Source of the DNA: Phoronis australis
Lineage: Eukaryota > Phoronida > Phoronidae
Direction of reading: 5' to 3'
Assembly: GCA_002633005.1 (NCBI GenBank)
Contig: NMRA01000013.1
Span: forward strand, 1,908,403 to 1,972,402
DNA: 64,000 bases
Below the pieces are notes generated by a model that was not told where the DNA came from, searched no databases, and was given only the letters and a program-made list of their open reading frames with translations. Below, in pieces: positions 35,301 through 50,300 of this stretch (the stretch's first letter is position 1; the number at the start of each line of letters is the position of its first letter). The translations under genes were made by a program, and so were the position numbers.

Positions 35301-38300
35301 CAGTGGCAATTGCCGTAGTTAGTTGCAACAACACTCATGCTGTTAGCATCACCATTAACTGTATTCTGGTGTCAAAAATCAACTTTCTTTACTTATGTTT
35401 TCTCTTTCAAAAACATCATTTGAATTGAAATTGAATGTTAAATGTCTTGCATTCTTGTGAACTTCAGCTCATGATGGGGATTGAAACTAAGCTGCCGCGA
35501 CCAGCGACCCTAATGAACCTGATGTGAAACAATAACGTTGTGGCAGTTCTGAGTCTAGAAATCATTTCTTAGCAGAAATATGCTATAAGATTAGGCCAAT
35601 TTTGTAATGGTTTGTAGCCAAGTCTTAAGCTGATCTTTGACTGAAAGGGTTGTAATTGTGCCTTATGTACATATTACATACAGGTTAGATAGTTGGTTCA
35701 GTACCGTAATTCTTCTGTCATTTTTCACAAAATGTAACTTATTATTTTCCTAATGATTGGTGTTTGCCAAATAGACTGAATATACAGATTTGTATCAGGA
35801 AAAAAATTGAAACTAATACTGGACTTACATTTCAACTGAGCGACATTGCGTCCTCATCACCAGGACTTTAACTAGCTACTGCCGTGGTGTTGTTTGGCTG
35901 ATGATGTAATCAGTGGGAAATGAAACATAGGGTTAGCACTATCCCATGTCCTGGAGTGCTAATCCGCCTTGGCTATTCAAAGAGGGGTATTCAACAGTTC
36001 CACCGTAGATAGATTTCCTGCACCAATTTTTGTCACGATCCAAAATGCGTACAACACTGTTGTCAAATGAATGTCGTGCAGTTGAGCTATTGAAAGTCCT
36101 CACGATGAGGATGCAGCATCGCTCAGTTGAAATGTGAGTCCAGTATTGGTTTCAACTTTTTTTGCTGATATCTATCAACTGGATGTCAAATATTCACCAA
36201 CCTATACATACTTGTAGTTGAGAGGTGTGAAAAGTTATCTGAGTAACCAAGAATCCAACTGTCTGTACTTGAATTTAACAAAATGAGGCACAGGGGGTGC
36301 CAACACAATCCAATTAACAGTAATTAGATTACTTTATCTTATTCCAATGTAAGAGTACTTTTATTACCCCATCATTGGTGAAGCACTCTTGAGTGTATGA
36401 CTCTGAATGACACTATGCTCATCCTGGTCAGGCTTTATATAGTATTTTCAACAGCATGTGATATGCGTATTCAAGGGAATGAAATAAGTGATGAACACAT
36501 CATGTTCAGACCTTATTAACATAGTTAAAGAAGTGTGTTTTATTAGAATTAATGACCGGGATTTGGATTGATATTGCAAAACCTACTGTGTGGAAAGTTG
36601 GTGAGGAAAGAAATTCCTACGCAGGCAGTAGCCTCAAAATCCTTTCCCATGCCTCCAAAGCCACGGTGTTGCCGAACACGTAACTTTGGTCATGAATCGA
36701 AGTTAACAGCGCAAGTTAACATCCGAAAATAAATACTTTTGGAAAGATAATTTCTAGTTTTCTAGATATTTGCCTAAATACGCATACTTGTCAATAAGGT
36801 CCCACGCAACAATAAAAATTATTATTAAATTAGCATAACTTAGTGAACTGTTTGTGTTGTACAGGGAACACTACACTTTCCACCACTGTCCTTGAAAACT
36901 CGGCCACGGCTCTAATCTCTCTTCTCCAAATAGAACTTAAATTGTTTTTGGAATTTTCCGTTCTACTTTTGTCCAAACTCAAAATAAATGTCTAATATTC
37001 TGCGCTCCAATACAATTTGGTTTATAAATGAGTTGCTAGTCCAAGTGATAATTCCTAGGTATGAGCTAAAAATCCAGATTTCTTGTATAAACTCAAAAAT
37101 TCAAACTTTTAGCCTTAAAGAAGGTGTCATTAAGTGCAAACTAAGATTACGTAGTTATCCACATAAACCATTATGTACTTGGGCTGAGAAAAATAGAAAA
37201 TTTTCTTGAGTTTTCACAAGTGTAGAATGGAAAATGCCAAAAGTAATTTCAAGTTTGAACTGGAGTAGAAGGATTATATGATCGCAGGTCCTGGTGCTCC
37301 TCACAGATTAGTGATAGATCATGGAAAATTGGTATTGTCCACATGGAAAGTATGAGCTGCAAAATACACGGCAATCTCTCATCCCTCAATAGTGTATTTA
37401 AGAAATTGAATTATATTATCTTGTACCTGCATATGTTTGAAAAATTGTAAATTTGATGACTCTAAATGATAACCATTCAACATAAAATTCAGTGACCCTT
37501 AATAAGTGACCAATTTCAGTGACCCTTAATAAGTGACCAATTTCAGCGACCCTTAATAAGTGACCAATTTCAGTGACCCTTAGTAAGTGACCAATTTCAG
37601 TGACCCTTAGTAAGTGACCAATTTCAGCGACCCTTAGTAAGTGACCAATTTCAGTGATTTAATCTAAGTAAGTGGTGCTAACAACAGGAACTTATTTATC
37701 CATTTTGTAGATAGAGCCAGTTATAATATGTAATGCTTTGATTACTAGTGCCCTGTCCTGCTACTACCTAGTGCCTCCAAAATGTAACATTGGCTCAGGT
37801 GGTCATTTTGTTCCGTACATCACCTGCTTGATAATCAAGCCAGGTATCTGTGCTGAGGTGTGATGATACCTTATCTTTCGATATGAATGCCTGATGTTGT
37901 ACTCTTATAATTTGCAAAGCGAAATTTCAGTATCTCCTTGTAGATGCTGTGTCATACACCTGTATGGTACGCAAAAGATTTGCATTTGTGCGGAAACTCG
38001 ATTCTTATTCCACAGGTTGTTGTATCACGGTTCTTGCCTTTTTTTCCTGACTTTCTGCCCTGTCATCTTTTCTGTTCCCGCCCATTAACAGTTGTTTGTA
38101 ACCTTAGCACCCCACTGAATGTGCACTTACTCTTGCTTCTGCTTAAAATTTCCCTGGTCGAAATTTAACATTTCAAATTGAAACCAGGAGATCCTGCGCG
38201 AAACGTAGAATCGGTCACTTGCTTATTGCGTGGCTTTGGATCTGCTAATCGACTGGAAAAATCCAGATATATTCGAATTACAAATGTGTGATAACTGTTT

Positions 38301-41300
38301 ATTGTCCCGTTAACTCTTATCGTTGAACAACTGACGATATTATAATTGTGGTCCTTAATCCACTTTACTCATAATTTTTGCAAATTTCAACCCAAAATTA
38401 ACCTCGTATTTTGTCCCGTTCTATTGACGGAATCGCTGGCCGAGGGTTTGTTTGTTGAAAAGTGAATTTAGACTAAGGAAAGAAATTTCATCTCATGTGC
38501 CACAAAATATTTCAAAAAAATATTTTGCCTGGGCAAATGAACAAGATCTGTGCTGTACATTCAGTTACCTAAATTTTAATTGTGATTTTGATACCTCCTG
38601 TTAAGAATATCTTCATTAGATTATTGACCAATGAATGCATTAATTTGCCTGTTGCATTTTGACATCTGGTGACTAGCTCATACCTGGAGGCAATATCTTT
38701 AGTTTCAGTATTTTGGAGTTAATTAAAGTCTTGGTATTTTTTCATTATTTATAAACTTGCAGTCAACGTTTGAAAACTGGAAAATGACCCGTTTTTACTT
38801 TTATGCGAAATATCAGAAGACTCATTCATCAAACTGTATACCTGCATTGGTCGCCAGCCATTCTCTCCTACTGCAGGATTATTTATCAAGTGTTGTGGCT
38901 AGACTTTGCCCTGATATAATAATTTTTAGCTCAAAAGTGAGTGTTCCAAGCACTTTAAACTGTTGGCAAATGTCCATGACCTCTTGGTCACTGATACAGT
39001 GCGTAGTACATACAGGTCTCAAACTGAGAGTTGCGGACTAAAGTCATATGTAGCAATGCGTCACGCCAGAAAATTAATGCAAACTTCAAACTAGATTGTG
39101 ACCAGGTATCTTTAAGAAATTTAATTTCGTTTTTCAATTGCTCATTTTACGTAATGTATATTCTGACATTTTCGCTACACACAAGTCGTGTACTTCAGAC
39201 TGTATTCTAGCTATGTTCAAAGTAAAATTTTCTTCCTGTGTTTTTGATGAAATAAAACTTTGTCATTCTGCCCCAGTGTTTTCTAAAGTGAAGACACTTC
39301 AAGTTCACTGTTGCCAGTTATTATGAATTTATTGCGCGAAAGCGGAATTATGTAAATTTTAGACTGCTAACTTTCTATTTTAATACCGGCAACGACACAG
39401 TTACTATGTAGTGACATCTAGTGGTGTAATCGTGATCTTGGAGTGACGCGCTTTTGAGAAGGTCAAATTTCCCATGATGTGTTGTTGTTTGAAACCAAAT
39501 TAGTGATACGGCAATTTTTCTCTCATCGAAAACACATTGGGTTCAAAATGAACAATTAAAAAAAGACATTCAACAATATAATTTTTTGTGTAGAAGCAAA
39601 AATGCTAAAGTAAGAGTTAATCAAAATCCAGAAAAAATGGTTACATAAGAAAATCAATAAACCAGAAAATATAATTGAAACCAAGTAATATCGCGAAATG
39701 AAATTCATCAGTTCTTGTAAGGATTCAATCATTTGGAGATGCCTTCTCAGTATTGTGTAAATTTGATATGTTCCTAACTTTTTTGCTGATTTGTAATAAT
39801 CATGGACAAAAATACAAGTTAGTTTAAAAAGAAATCTGTTGTGTGACAATGATATTTTACAGAAAATATTAAATATCCAAATGTCGGCTAGTTCAATACA
39901 CATTTCGGCTAGTTCAATACACATTTAGCATTCTTACCCTGTAAATCTCAAAATCTGGTACAGCGCCAGAAGCACTCATTCTAAGCTTTGTTTTGAATCT
40001 CTCTCCATCCCTCCTTCCCTCTCTCCCTCNNNNNNNNNNNNNNNNNNNNNNNNNNNNNNNNNNNNNCCCTCCCTCCCTCCCTCCCTTCCACCCTCCTTCG
40101 GCCAAACAAAATAATTAGGAAATCAATGACAGTGTTTTTTTTGAGATTTTATCTTGAGCATTTCTATGAAACGAAATTTGGCCGTGTTATTGATACCGTT
40201 GTATTTCTATGAATTTACGTTTCTCGTTTGCTGAAAATACATGGTTACATGACCCAATAGATGGCAGATTGGTATAAAGTCAAAAATCAAATTCCACAGA
40301 CTTTTTACTTTGAGAAAATTTGTATTTTTACTGAGTTGAATGTTATAAGTTTTGTAGATATTTGGCTGAATTCATGGACTTGTTGATAAAATTCTATGCG
40401 GTCATTTTTGAATGACAGTTTAAGATCTACTCCTCGGTCGTTAAGTGCTCCAAAAATTAATAGGTGAAACAAAATTGTTAGAAATCATTATCTGCCAAAG
40501 TCAGGCATTAAATGCAGCTCTTGATTAAGGCATAGTAATCATTTGAGTCTATGGGTGCTTATGCAGTTGATAAAATTATTTTGCTTTGCTTCTTCAGAGG
40601 TACCATGAAGTACCTGCAGTACAACCATTTAACATGCTAGTCTTCAATGAATAGGAACCCCAGAATTCCTACCAGGACTGGTCAGACCATCGGACGTTTA
40701 GCCCTGTCTAGGACCTCCTTTAAATAGCTACATTTTATGGATTTGGATATTTTATTTTAATGTACTGAGGGCCAACTAACAGTCTTAGGGCAGCTTTGCA
40801 CATTTTTTGGATTTGAGGTTGTAAACACTGCACCTCTGTTGTCTAGGGTTGACTGTACATTGCAATACTTATCACAATGGTTACTATGATATTATTTTGT
40901 AATGTTTTGTTGCGGTGTTTTACAAGTTCTCCAAAAGAGACTAATATTGAAGCAAGAGAAATTACAGGAAGCAGGAAGCTACTGCAAATGTAATACGTAA
41001 TACATTTAAAAACTGTGATTGCAAACAGTCGTAATTTCCAGCTAGTGTATTTGATGTTTTAGCAGAACACTTGTGATTACCTAACCTAGATTGTAATAAT
41101 CTGAAGACCTAACAATTGACCAAGTTTTTCAATCTTTCATGGCACAGTGAAGGCTTCTCAATTTCAAGTCTTCTCTAAACATATCTTTGATGGGATATCA
41201 TCCATCTTTATTTCAACTTCCTGTGTTGAATCTGGCGCAGGCTTGATTGGGTTAGTCTTACCCTGAGCTTGTCGGACTCCACACAGTTCACATTGTTGTT

Positions 41301-44300
41301 GTGTTTCAGCAGAAGGCGGAAACCACAGCTATCAAAGTGATGAGGGGAAATCACAGTTATCAATGTGATGACTCTTTAGTTTAGACTTGTTGCTGATATA
41401 AACATGCCTCAATGTCAACCTTTGAGAAATAAACATTGTCTGATTTGGCATTGTACTATGTTGCATTTTCCCATGTATATTGTCCATAATTTAAGAAACA
41501 TGGGTTGTATTTTAAAACCTTTAGTTAGCCTCTAATGCTGTGTCTTAGTTGGAAAGATTTTCCAGTTATAAATTTTTTATGCACCCACAGTGACATACGT
41601 ATTTGGGTGCTTATTGCTGCCATCTCTGTGTGGGCATGCGTCCGTCTGGGCGCCTGAGGTCCGGACTACTGTCTGGTACTGTATCTCCTAAACCTCTTGC
41701 AGGTTCTTGATGAGATTTTGCAGATAGATCTCTATCAAGCTGATGGCAGGTGAAATTTAACAAATAGGTTTCTATTATTAAGCAGATGATGTGCATATTC
41801 CCGTTTTTGGACGGACTGCGCTACCTAGTGTCAGTTTTTATTATTTACAAGTCTTATGTTTCGGCGTCAAAGGATCTTCTTTTGAAGATTGGCTTATGCA
41901 CCAGGCAGATCTAACTGCCACGGTACTTCCTTATTTGGCAATATGATTATTTTGCATTTACCTCTGTGTCTTCAGAGTTCCTTGACAGAATTTCCTAAAG
42001 TTTGGTAGAAAATAAATCTGAAACTAAATAAGACGATCCAGATCCTCCCAAGGATACTGTTATTTCACGAAATGTAGAATATAAATAGGTAAATAAAACA
42101 ACAAGAATGGATCAACTGAAATTTTCGGATGTATTAACGTCCTTTGTCAACAGAAACAGAAATAATGTAAAATCAAACACTATATGACAATTGACATTTA
42201 AGATATGGTGTAATGAATATGATACATTTTTGCGTTCTAAAATTTGGCAAATGGGTTTCTAGAAAACAATTCCTTTCTATTTATGGAGGTATTAGGCATA
42301 TTTTGCATCACTTAGTGGCTACTGTTGTTATAACCAAGGCTGTTTTTGGTGTCTGTCTCTGTCTCCATCAAACTGCTTATAGGGTCATTAACCCTCTTGC
42401 TGCCAGAGCCCATGGTGACCCACATAACCTCCGGTGCCAGGCATTATAAAGCACCTTCTAGTGGCCATGTTATGAACTACTAACTTGTGCTTTTAATTAG
42501 TCATTTTTCAATTGATGATCATTATTTTTCAAATTACCATTGATACTGTGAGTAGAGCATAGATTTATCTTGTTGAATATTTCAGTTATATAAAACTCAT
42601 TTGTTTTTTCAGAGTAGGGGCCTTGGAATCAAAAGACCCTTGGATAGAAATCTAAACATGCGTGTATTTTGGTGACAAAAATCAATTTATATGCTTCATT
42701 AACTATTTTACAAGGTCTTAACTTGTTTTTCTTACGTTTCAGAAAGTATCTGTGGACCTGGACAAGAACTAACAGTTTTTTTCTAGGTTTTAACACCAAT
42801 AAACGATATTGATAAAATCAAGGTCTAATTGAAGAAAATCATTGAACTCATACTTTACATGTTTATTATTTGAAAAACTGAATCAACAAATTCATTTATG
42901 AACGTATATACATGTTTACAAAATTAACAAGAAGTTAGAGTATAAGAATAAACGAGTTATTTTAATAAAGTAACTGATTTAGACACAACTAACAAGTTCA
43001 GTCCTTTTTTATCCCAGGTGTTCAGTTCAGTCCTTATTACTCAACATTGTTTACAAAATGTAACAAACCATTGATCAACAGAAACTTATTTTGTGACATA
43101 ACTAATAAGAAAAAATCGTTTGAAATATCGTGGAAGTGTTCTAATGGTAATGTACAAATGGTTTTCACAAGTCCCATAGATATCGTCCGGTGACACGGGA
43201 GCCCAGCCTTGCAAACGCGAGTGTCATGATAACGGCTGGTTTTTCGCGACTATTGATCCGCGGAAATGTTCGTCTGGGTGCAAATCATCCTCATAAAATC
43301 CTTATTGAAGAAAAGTTTGAGGTTTAGTATCCACTAAAATCACGCGAATCCCTGGAACTTCAGTGAACTCCAGACACTGCGATCGAACAGGTAAGTTACT
43401 TGGGTCAGCCACCCATTCCTCGGGTAAAACGTCGCCACCGTTCTCAACAACGGCATCCAAGTCAGCGTCCCTCATAAATCTTCTAAAGTAAAACCTTCAT
43501 ACTCCTTGTCTCTATCAAAATCGTTCGTAAAAATCGTATAAACCGCATCTGAATAACTATAGTCAAACTCGTTCGTCATGTTTACTATCTCAATAAGCGT
43601 GGATTTTGACTCGCGAATCACGTGTGCTTTGACATCGTTGGAAGCCAAATTTTTCACTGAATGCTTTGTAAAACGAAATTTGATTGGCTTAGCCACATTT
43701 TCTTGTGGGTGTGCCTTCAAAACCGACGCCAATTGGCTAAAATCTGAAGGGTATCATGAGGCTGTTTTCTGGGTCACATGGTTGCAAATATGCGACTACG
43801 GCACTGGTAAGGGATAAAGTTGTTGTCGCAGAATTGCGACCACGGCAGTAAGAGGGTTAAAAGTGATGTTTTCTACTGAAAATAGCACGACAGACATTGA
43901 TTTTGAGATTTGTTGTGACTACCATGGTGCCACCTGGCGGCAATTTTTGTATCCTCAGCTGTATCTCCTAAACCTCTTACAGGATATTTGTGAAATATGA
44001 CCATTGCCTTCCTATGAACATGGCAACAGATGACTACTTCTTAGGGACAATCCGTCTACCAATGTGCCTCATAATGGGAGTACTATTGTTACGTTTGCCT
44101 CTGTATCATCGGAGTTCCTGGACGGATTTCCATGAAGTTTTACAAATAGGTGTCTGTGAGGACGACAACAAGGCCTGTCCATTTTTGGAACAGGTTTAAC
44201 GTATTTCGCACACCTAGTGTCCTTTTTTGATACTAAACTAATGATCATCCATAGAAGCATACCGTTTGCATTGCAGTCGTGGGCTCGTTTCAACACAACA

Positions 44301-47300
44301 TTATTCTTGTTTATCATAATGAAAGGTATACATAGTTAAAAAGGTTTCTAACTCTAGTTTCGGACTGTACCTGTTACCCGGGGTGTAATGTTTAGTATGG
44401 TAGTTGAACATGCATAGGATCGAAAATCAAGTATCTGGATACAATTCACAATGGAGTAATTAAAACTTGGTTATTGTTACCGTTTGTGCCCTGAGGCAGC
44501 TCTGCGCTCTGAAGAAAAAATTAAATCTGAGCGTGTAGGTTGTCTGAATAAGATACCTTTTTCAAACATGATCTGTCCTCGTAGGCCCGCCGATCTGCCT
44601 TTTCACCATGAGGGGCTATTTTTGGATGATGTAACTTGTGGTTAGGTCCAGTCCAATCATGGTTGTCATAATTAGTGACTTGGTTAGAGGATCTGCTTGT
44701 GACAGTTGTGTTAAGACTTGCATTAAGCTCAAACTAAAGTGAATGTCCACATACAGACTTACACTTGCACTAGTGCAACTTGCACCTCTTTTAAGTGGAG
44801 CATCCCCCACACACACACTCGCATCCCATAACTAGTGCAGGTTACAAGTAGTTGCTTTGCACATGACAATGAACTGCTGATATGAACACGGCAAAGAAGA
44901 CTGTGTGTAACTGTAGCAGATACCAGACAGTAATTACCTCTCCCTTGCGCCAGGTTTGTAGCCACACATCCATTGGAAGTGGCTCAAGTTAGAACAGCGA
45001 GTTACCCTACCTCAATAACATGGAGTAAGTTGCTACAAGGGGGTGAGTTGCACTAGTTTAAATAGCGCCCAGGCAGTTCCAAATCTAACCACAAGTCTGA
45101 TCCAGGAGTAAGTTGTTCTAGGGTAAGTCTGTGTGTGGAGGCACTATAGATGTGCTGGTCTGCTAACTGATGTGGTCTGATCAACCATCTGATGAAAGTT
45201 CACTTGTGAACAATATTCCAGACCACTGGTGCCTGGCATTTTCTCACTCTCCACAGTGTGGCTGAAAAATGTGTTGCTAGTTGAGTCAGTGAAGCATTTC
45301 AAATATGCAGACATAAATGACCAGTGTTTGTCACTGGATACCAACAATTTGACATCAACTACTGGTAAGCCCATGTCTGTGTGTATTGTGTCGTGCAGAG
45401 TGATAGTGGTAGTCACCTACCCTTGAATTAGAAGAGAAAAAATTGCTTACGATTATCCTAAAAGAAAAAAAGTTGTGGGTAATGAGATGGAATTTGGGGT
45501 TTTCAAAAGGTCAGAATCTGCAGAAATTTTGGGTGGGTGTTAAACCAATCATGAATGTGTAGCAGGATGTGTATGTAACACACGGTACACGCAACGACTG
45601 CAAAAATTAAAATTTTAGTTTTGCCACGTAGACGTTGGGAAGTCACTTTTCTGAAAAAGGCCTGTTGTTTTGAACCTTGCCAGTTTTTTGAGGAGCAAGA
45701 TTTCTTAATTTTTGTCTCCGGTGCATAAATATTTTACGCTATTCAACCCTCGAGGCTAAGCAAACTGAGAAGTTGAAAGGCATTTCCGGTTTTAAGCAAA
45801 CTTAACAAGTAAGTTGCGAGCATTTTTATGCATCCTTTTACAAAATCTTGAAGCAAAATTGGCAAAACGAATTGTATTTTTCAAGTCTTTGATATCTGCT
45901 CGATAAGCGTTCCTAAAATTTTTGGCGACTAAAACCAGAACTTTTGGTGTGCCAAGCTTTCCTTGGCATTCTATATCGACGGTACCCGTATGAATCAAAT
46001 TTGGATTATTATTATTGGTATGGTGCCAATTTTCAAAGACTTCTAATGCTTACTCATCTCATATTCACGCTAATTACTACACTGTGTCCTACATGATTAT
46101 TTTCTCTGTTTCACTTTACCTCCTGATGGTTCCAGGCACTCCATGTTGCATTTTTTAACCAACAAGTTATTTCAGTTCACCATTGTGGCTGTACAATATT
46201 TGTTCAGATGTTACAGGAGATGTCGTCTCCTTGTTATCATGTAACACTATCAAGCACAGGCATGAGAAAGCTTGATCAGTCCTTAAGCTGATTGCAGTAA
46301 TCTCAAACCTCAACATATTCACTGATACTGCTGTGTCATGTAGTGCTGTAGATTTTGCCTGCATTTCGACCCATGCATACAGCCTGTATATGAAATTTAA
46401 GCACCTCTATGTGAAACAGAGAAGAGACCGTTTTTTAAATTATTTTGTGAGTTAAACTTTACCCGTTTGCGATGAAATCAGATAGGTGTTGACGTGTCTT
46501 CGTAATTGAGCATTTAACAATAAAATATTAGGTGAAAAATACCAAAAATTAGATTTAAATGTAAAAACACAATTTTAAGATATGCACGTATATGTTCTAG
46601 GGAAAGTCACTTGCTTATGTAAGTGGGGCATTTAACTAAATTTGCATTGTGTGAAACAATAGCAAAAAATTCTTTGAAAAAGTACATAATTTCGGATGTC
46701 GGCACATAGTTCTAAATGTGCGTACATGGACTACAGTGAGTGAAACCTATTTAGTCCTTAGTTTCGTAAGGCCGATATTAAAAACAAAACTGCCTGGGTG
46801 TGTTGTTTAAACACTCTGGTATTTCTATGGTAATACCTCAAATCTTTGTGAGGTCGGCATATGCTGTTTTGTCTTCTGGGGATATAGTTTCCTTGGCAAT
46901 ATGTGGTATAGGGTTTTTGAAACATTTCAAACAGGATTTCTGATGCGACTTAAAATAGACATCGAAATTTCTGTGTTTAATGTGTGAGCATCTTCTGATA
47001 ACTGATCACGTACCTGCTGGAGGCTACGTCGTTATCTTGTGTCGTCTCATATCCCCCGGTTCTTTCTAGCCACCCCTCCCCCTAGATCTGTCAGCCTGTC
47101 TGATCCTCCCTTCTCCTTTTCCATGTCAATAGACTTTTTGGTTATTATATGGCCAGCCTTCAGTTGTCAGTCAGTTGCACAACTGGTTTTACAGGGTTAC
47201 TGCCATAAAAGTACACGTGTCATGTCAATCAGAAGGGTGACTTTTTCGCTATCAGTTTCCCTATTGAAATGGGGCTTTTTCTGACAATATTATGTACTAA

Positions 47301-50300
47301 TCCCATGAAAAGATGCCCTTTCTGATAAAAGTCGCTGCAAAAGAGTTTACTTTTGAGTTCAAAACTATCCAAAGATTTCTTTTTCCAAGTAAATAGATCT
47401 GCTAAAGTTTTGTTTTTTTGCAAAAGATGTTCTCATTTTTGCAGCATGACATCTTGTAATGTTTCTCCGTAAATAGTTTATAAATTCAGCTGTCTAAGAC
47501 TCCCTTAGGTTGATGGAATCATAAAGGAGTGGTGTTTTCAGAACAAAGCCCTGACAGTGTGACTTAATGAAAGTTGCTTACACTTGTGACCATATTTAGG
47601 TCTGCTCTCTAAATGGGTGGGCATCCTAATGCTTCAGCTGCACCCCCGTCAAAAATATAGTCTTATACCCCCCATGGCAATACAGTGTTTCCTTAGTGGG
47701 ACTCTCTTATGTGAAAAAGGTAATGTGGTGTCAATGAACATTCAACATTTAATCAATGAAAACCAGGGGAACTGTGGAAAGGTAGAGGGTTGAAAGTCCT
47801 ACCTCGCCTAAGACCAATATCCTACTGGGATTGTTGAGTTGTTTCTGTTCCCTGTGGCCTATTTGATGGTGATAATCCAGCACCATCTGTTCAAGTGGTG
47901 AACTGCCATTAGCACCTTGCTTATAGTGTCAATAGTGTGACTGTTTTGTTTTAAAAAGAAGTGTTCAGAACCTCCTTGTAATTTTGAGATAAAAGACTAG
48001 TACCAATGCTGGTGCGATGACTTTTCTTAACGCCAGTTCGTGTGACTGCACCCTCTAGTCCAAGGGACCAAACGTAATGTGGCTAAATGTCTGATGTATG
48101 TCACAAGCAGTCCTTGTTCCAGTTTTTGGTTTATTTTTAGTGCATTGGAATTAATTTTTCTAGAAGTAAACAGGTTGTCATTCTTGACTGCAGAACTTAA
48201 TGTTCAACTCATAAGTGCCAAAGGTATAAAATTCCCCGTGTGAGAACATCGGAGTACCTTCAAAAGGGCTACTTTGTGAGCTGCTTCATCCTCTTCGGTC
48301 TGAAATCATAATAAGAATTATAGTTTATGTGAATGCAATCCTTATGATTCATGCTTTTGTTAAGTGGACTCGACAGTTTTATATTACATTAAGTTAGGAA
48401 ATTATCACTATAAGACCCTTTGTAAGCCTGGAGTGATGGTTTTGTTTCATGAACGAAGAGAAACAGCTTTCATACATGGAAAACTATGGAAAGTGGAAAG
48501 TCTTGGAAAATTTCCTACTAAGTTTAAATATGAAATTCTCATATTAAGAGTATATGCATTCATTACGCCTGGTAATGAATTCTGTAACATGTATTCGTAT
48601 TTGTGGGAGAAATAACTGGTGGAAAATGACTGTTGTGTCCTGGAATAAGTATCAGCTTCTGAAGTATTGAAATTACGTTTAAAATCTAATTCCGTGAAAG
48701 AAGTTTGAGCCAGTGAATTCATCTTTCTCTCGTTATCGTAGAAAACTAGGGCCTCTAGTAGTGTTTAACTATGAACTTGCACTTCACAATGGTAAATTTA
48801 TAGCACTAAGTTATAAGTGCGCTTGTCCTTTTGTTTTGGAAGTGATGTTGCTTTTAGCTGAATTACGCTGTAAGTTCGGAACTTAATAATTGTAAAAATT
48901 GGCCTTTTTTCATATTTTTTCAATGGCTTGCTTTGTGCTAAAATGACATCCTGCAATAACTGATACACTTGACAGTATAAAAATCATGCACTCAATCTTT
49001 ATCATCATTTGAACTGTTGCCACACAGCAGTTGTTTACTTGGGTACTAATATTGCATTTTCCCAAATATTAGGTTAATGTTGTTATTGCCAGTTTGACCT
49101 GAATTTTATGACCTGAATTTTTTGACCTCACATCTAAGGAATGATGATGAGTTACTACAGCTTACATTGGAAAAGATTTGCAAATCTTCTATTTTTTTCG
49201 CGTTATCAGGGATAATTAGTCCCTTATTCCGTAATTGTTAAGGCAGAAAGTTCTTCCATGAAGTGGAGCCACCTAGTGGCCAGTATGAAAGTTAGGCAAG
49301 GTTGCAGTTGTTGATTGATAGACCAACTGGATCCCCACTTTGAAAGCCACAAATACTGTTGGGAATGGACTGTTATGAAGCTGAGATATTTTAAGGTGTT
49401 TCCTGACAATCAACATGTTGCACTTGTTGGGATACAAGCATTTGTTGGGTATTTTTTCATAGTTGGAAGTAATTCCTTCACTGTAGTGACCTGTGTTCAA
49501 TACACAGACTGTACAAACAAAAAGTAATAGTGATTCACCCAGCCCCATAATTGGCTTATATTTCAGTCATGATATCAAGATGTATTTACAAGTTCTTAAC
49601 TATGCTTATGTATAGCAGGAACTCAATGACAATGCTATTTTAACGTAATCTACGATAAACAAAGTGCAGTAGTATTCATTCAGACAACTTTCAAAAGTGA
49701 AAACAAAAAGTTCTGTAAATATGTGACCTTTGCACTAATGACATACCTTGCCGGGTCACATAGCCCCATCTTGCAGTCTTATGCTCCAGCATCACGTTAC
49801 GATAATTACTGAGCATGGTTCAATGATTCGCAGCAGCTCATTTATCGTTCTTAAAAACATTTGGCAATTTTCATCCTTCCTCGTATTCACATCGTCTCTT
49901 ATTTTGCCAAGCAATCACAGAGATAAGGAATTAGCCTGCAAGTTCCACTTTAAACAAAAAAAAGAAGCAAACGTATTCCAACAGAAAGTAAGTAATCTTA
50001 TGAAATCGACTCCAATTTATTGTGCACCCTTTTCATGCATTTCCATGTGACGTGAAATTGTCAGACACTAGCATTACTTGCATGGCAAACTTCATGTTTT
50101 TTGAATAATTGATGTTGTATGAAGCAGACCTCTGTCTGGCTGATCAGTGCTCTAAGTGATTGACTACCCAACTGTTGGGTGAATGACCGCCATTGATTTC
50201 TCATTACTTACCTTGTCTGGCCAATTGTCATCTAAGCTTTCAAGATGGTCAATTATGAAGCAATCTTTCTTGCAGTCTTATAATTCTATTTGACTGTGGC

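Noticed and set aside
37489..37660. Regular 27-bp repeats that might suggest a CRISPR array
   Set aside because: Units are directly adjacent with no spacers, and the genome is eukaryotic; it is a minisatellite.
39914..40105. Minus-strand frame through the N gap (GREGG repeats)
   Set aside because: An artefact of translating a CCCT microsatellite and Ns.
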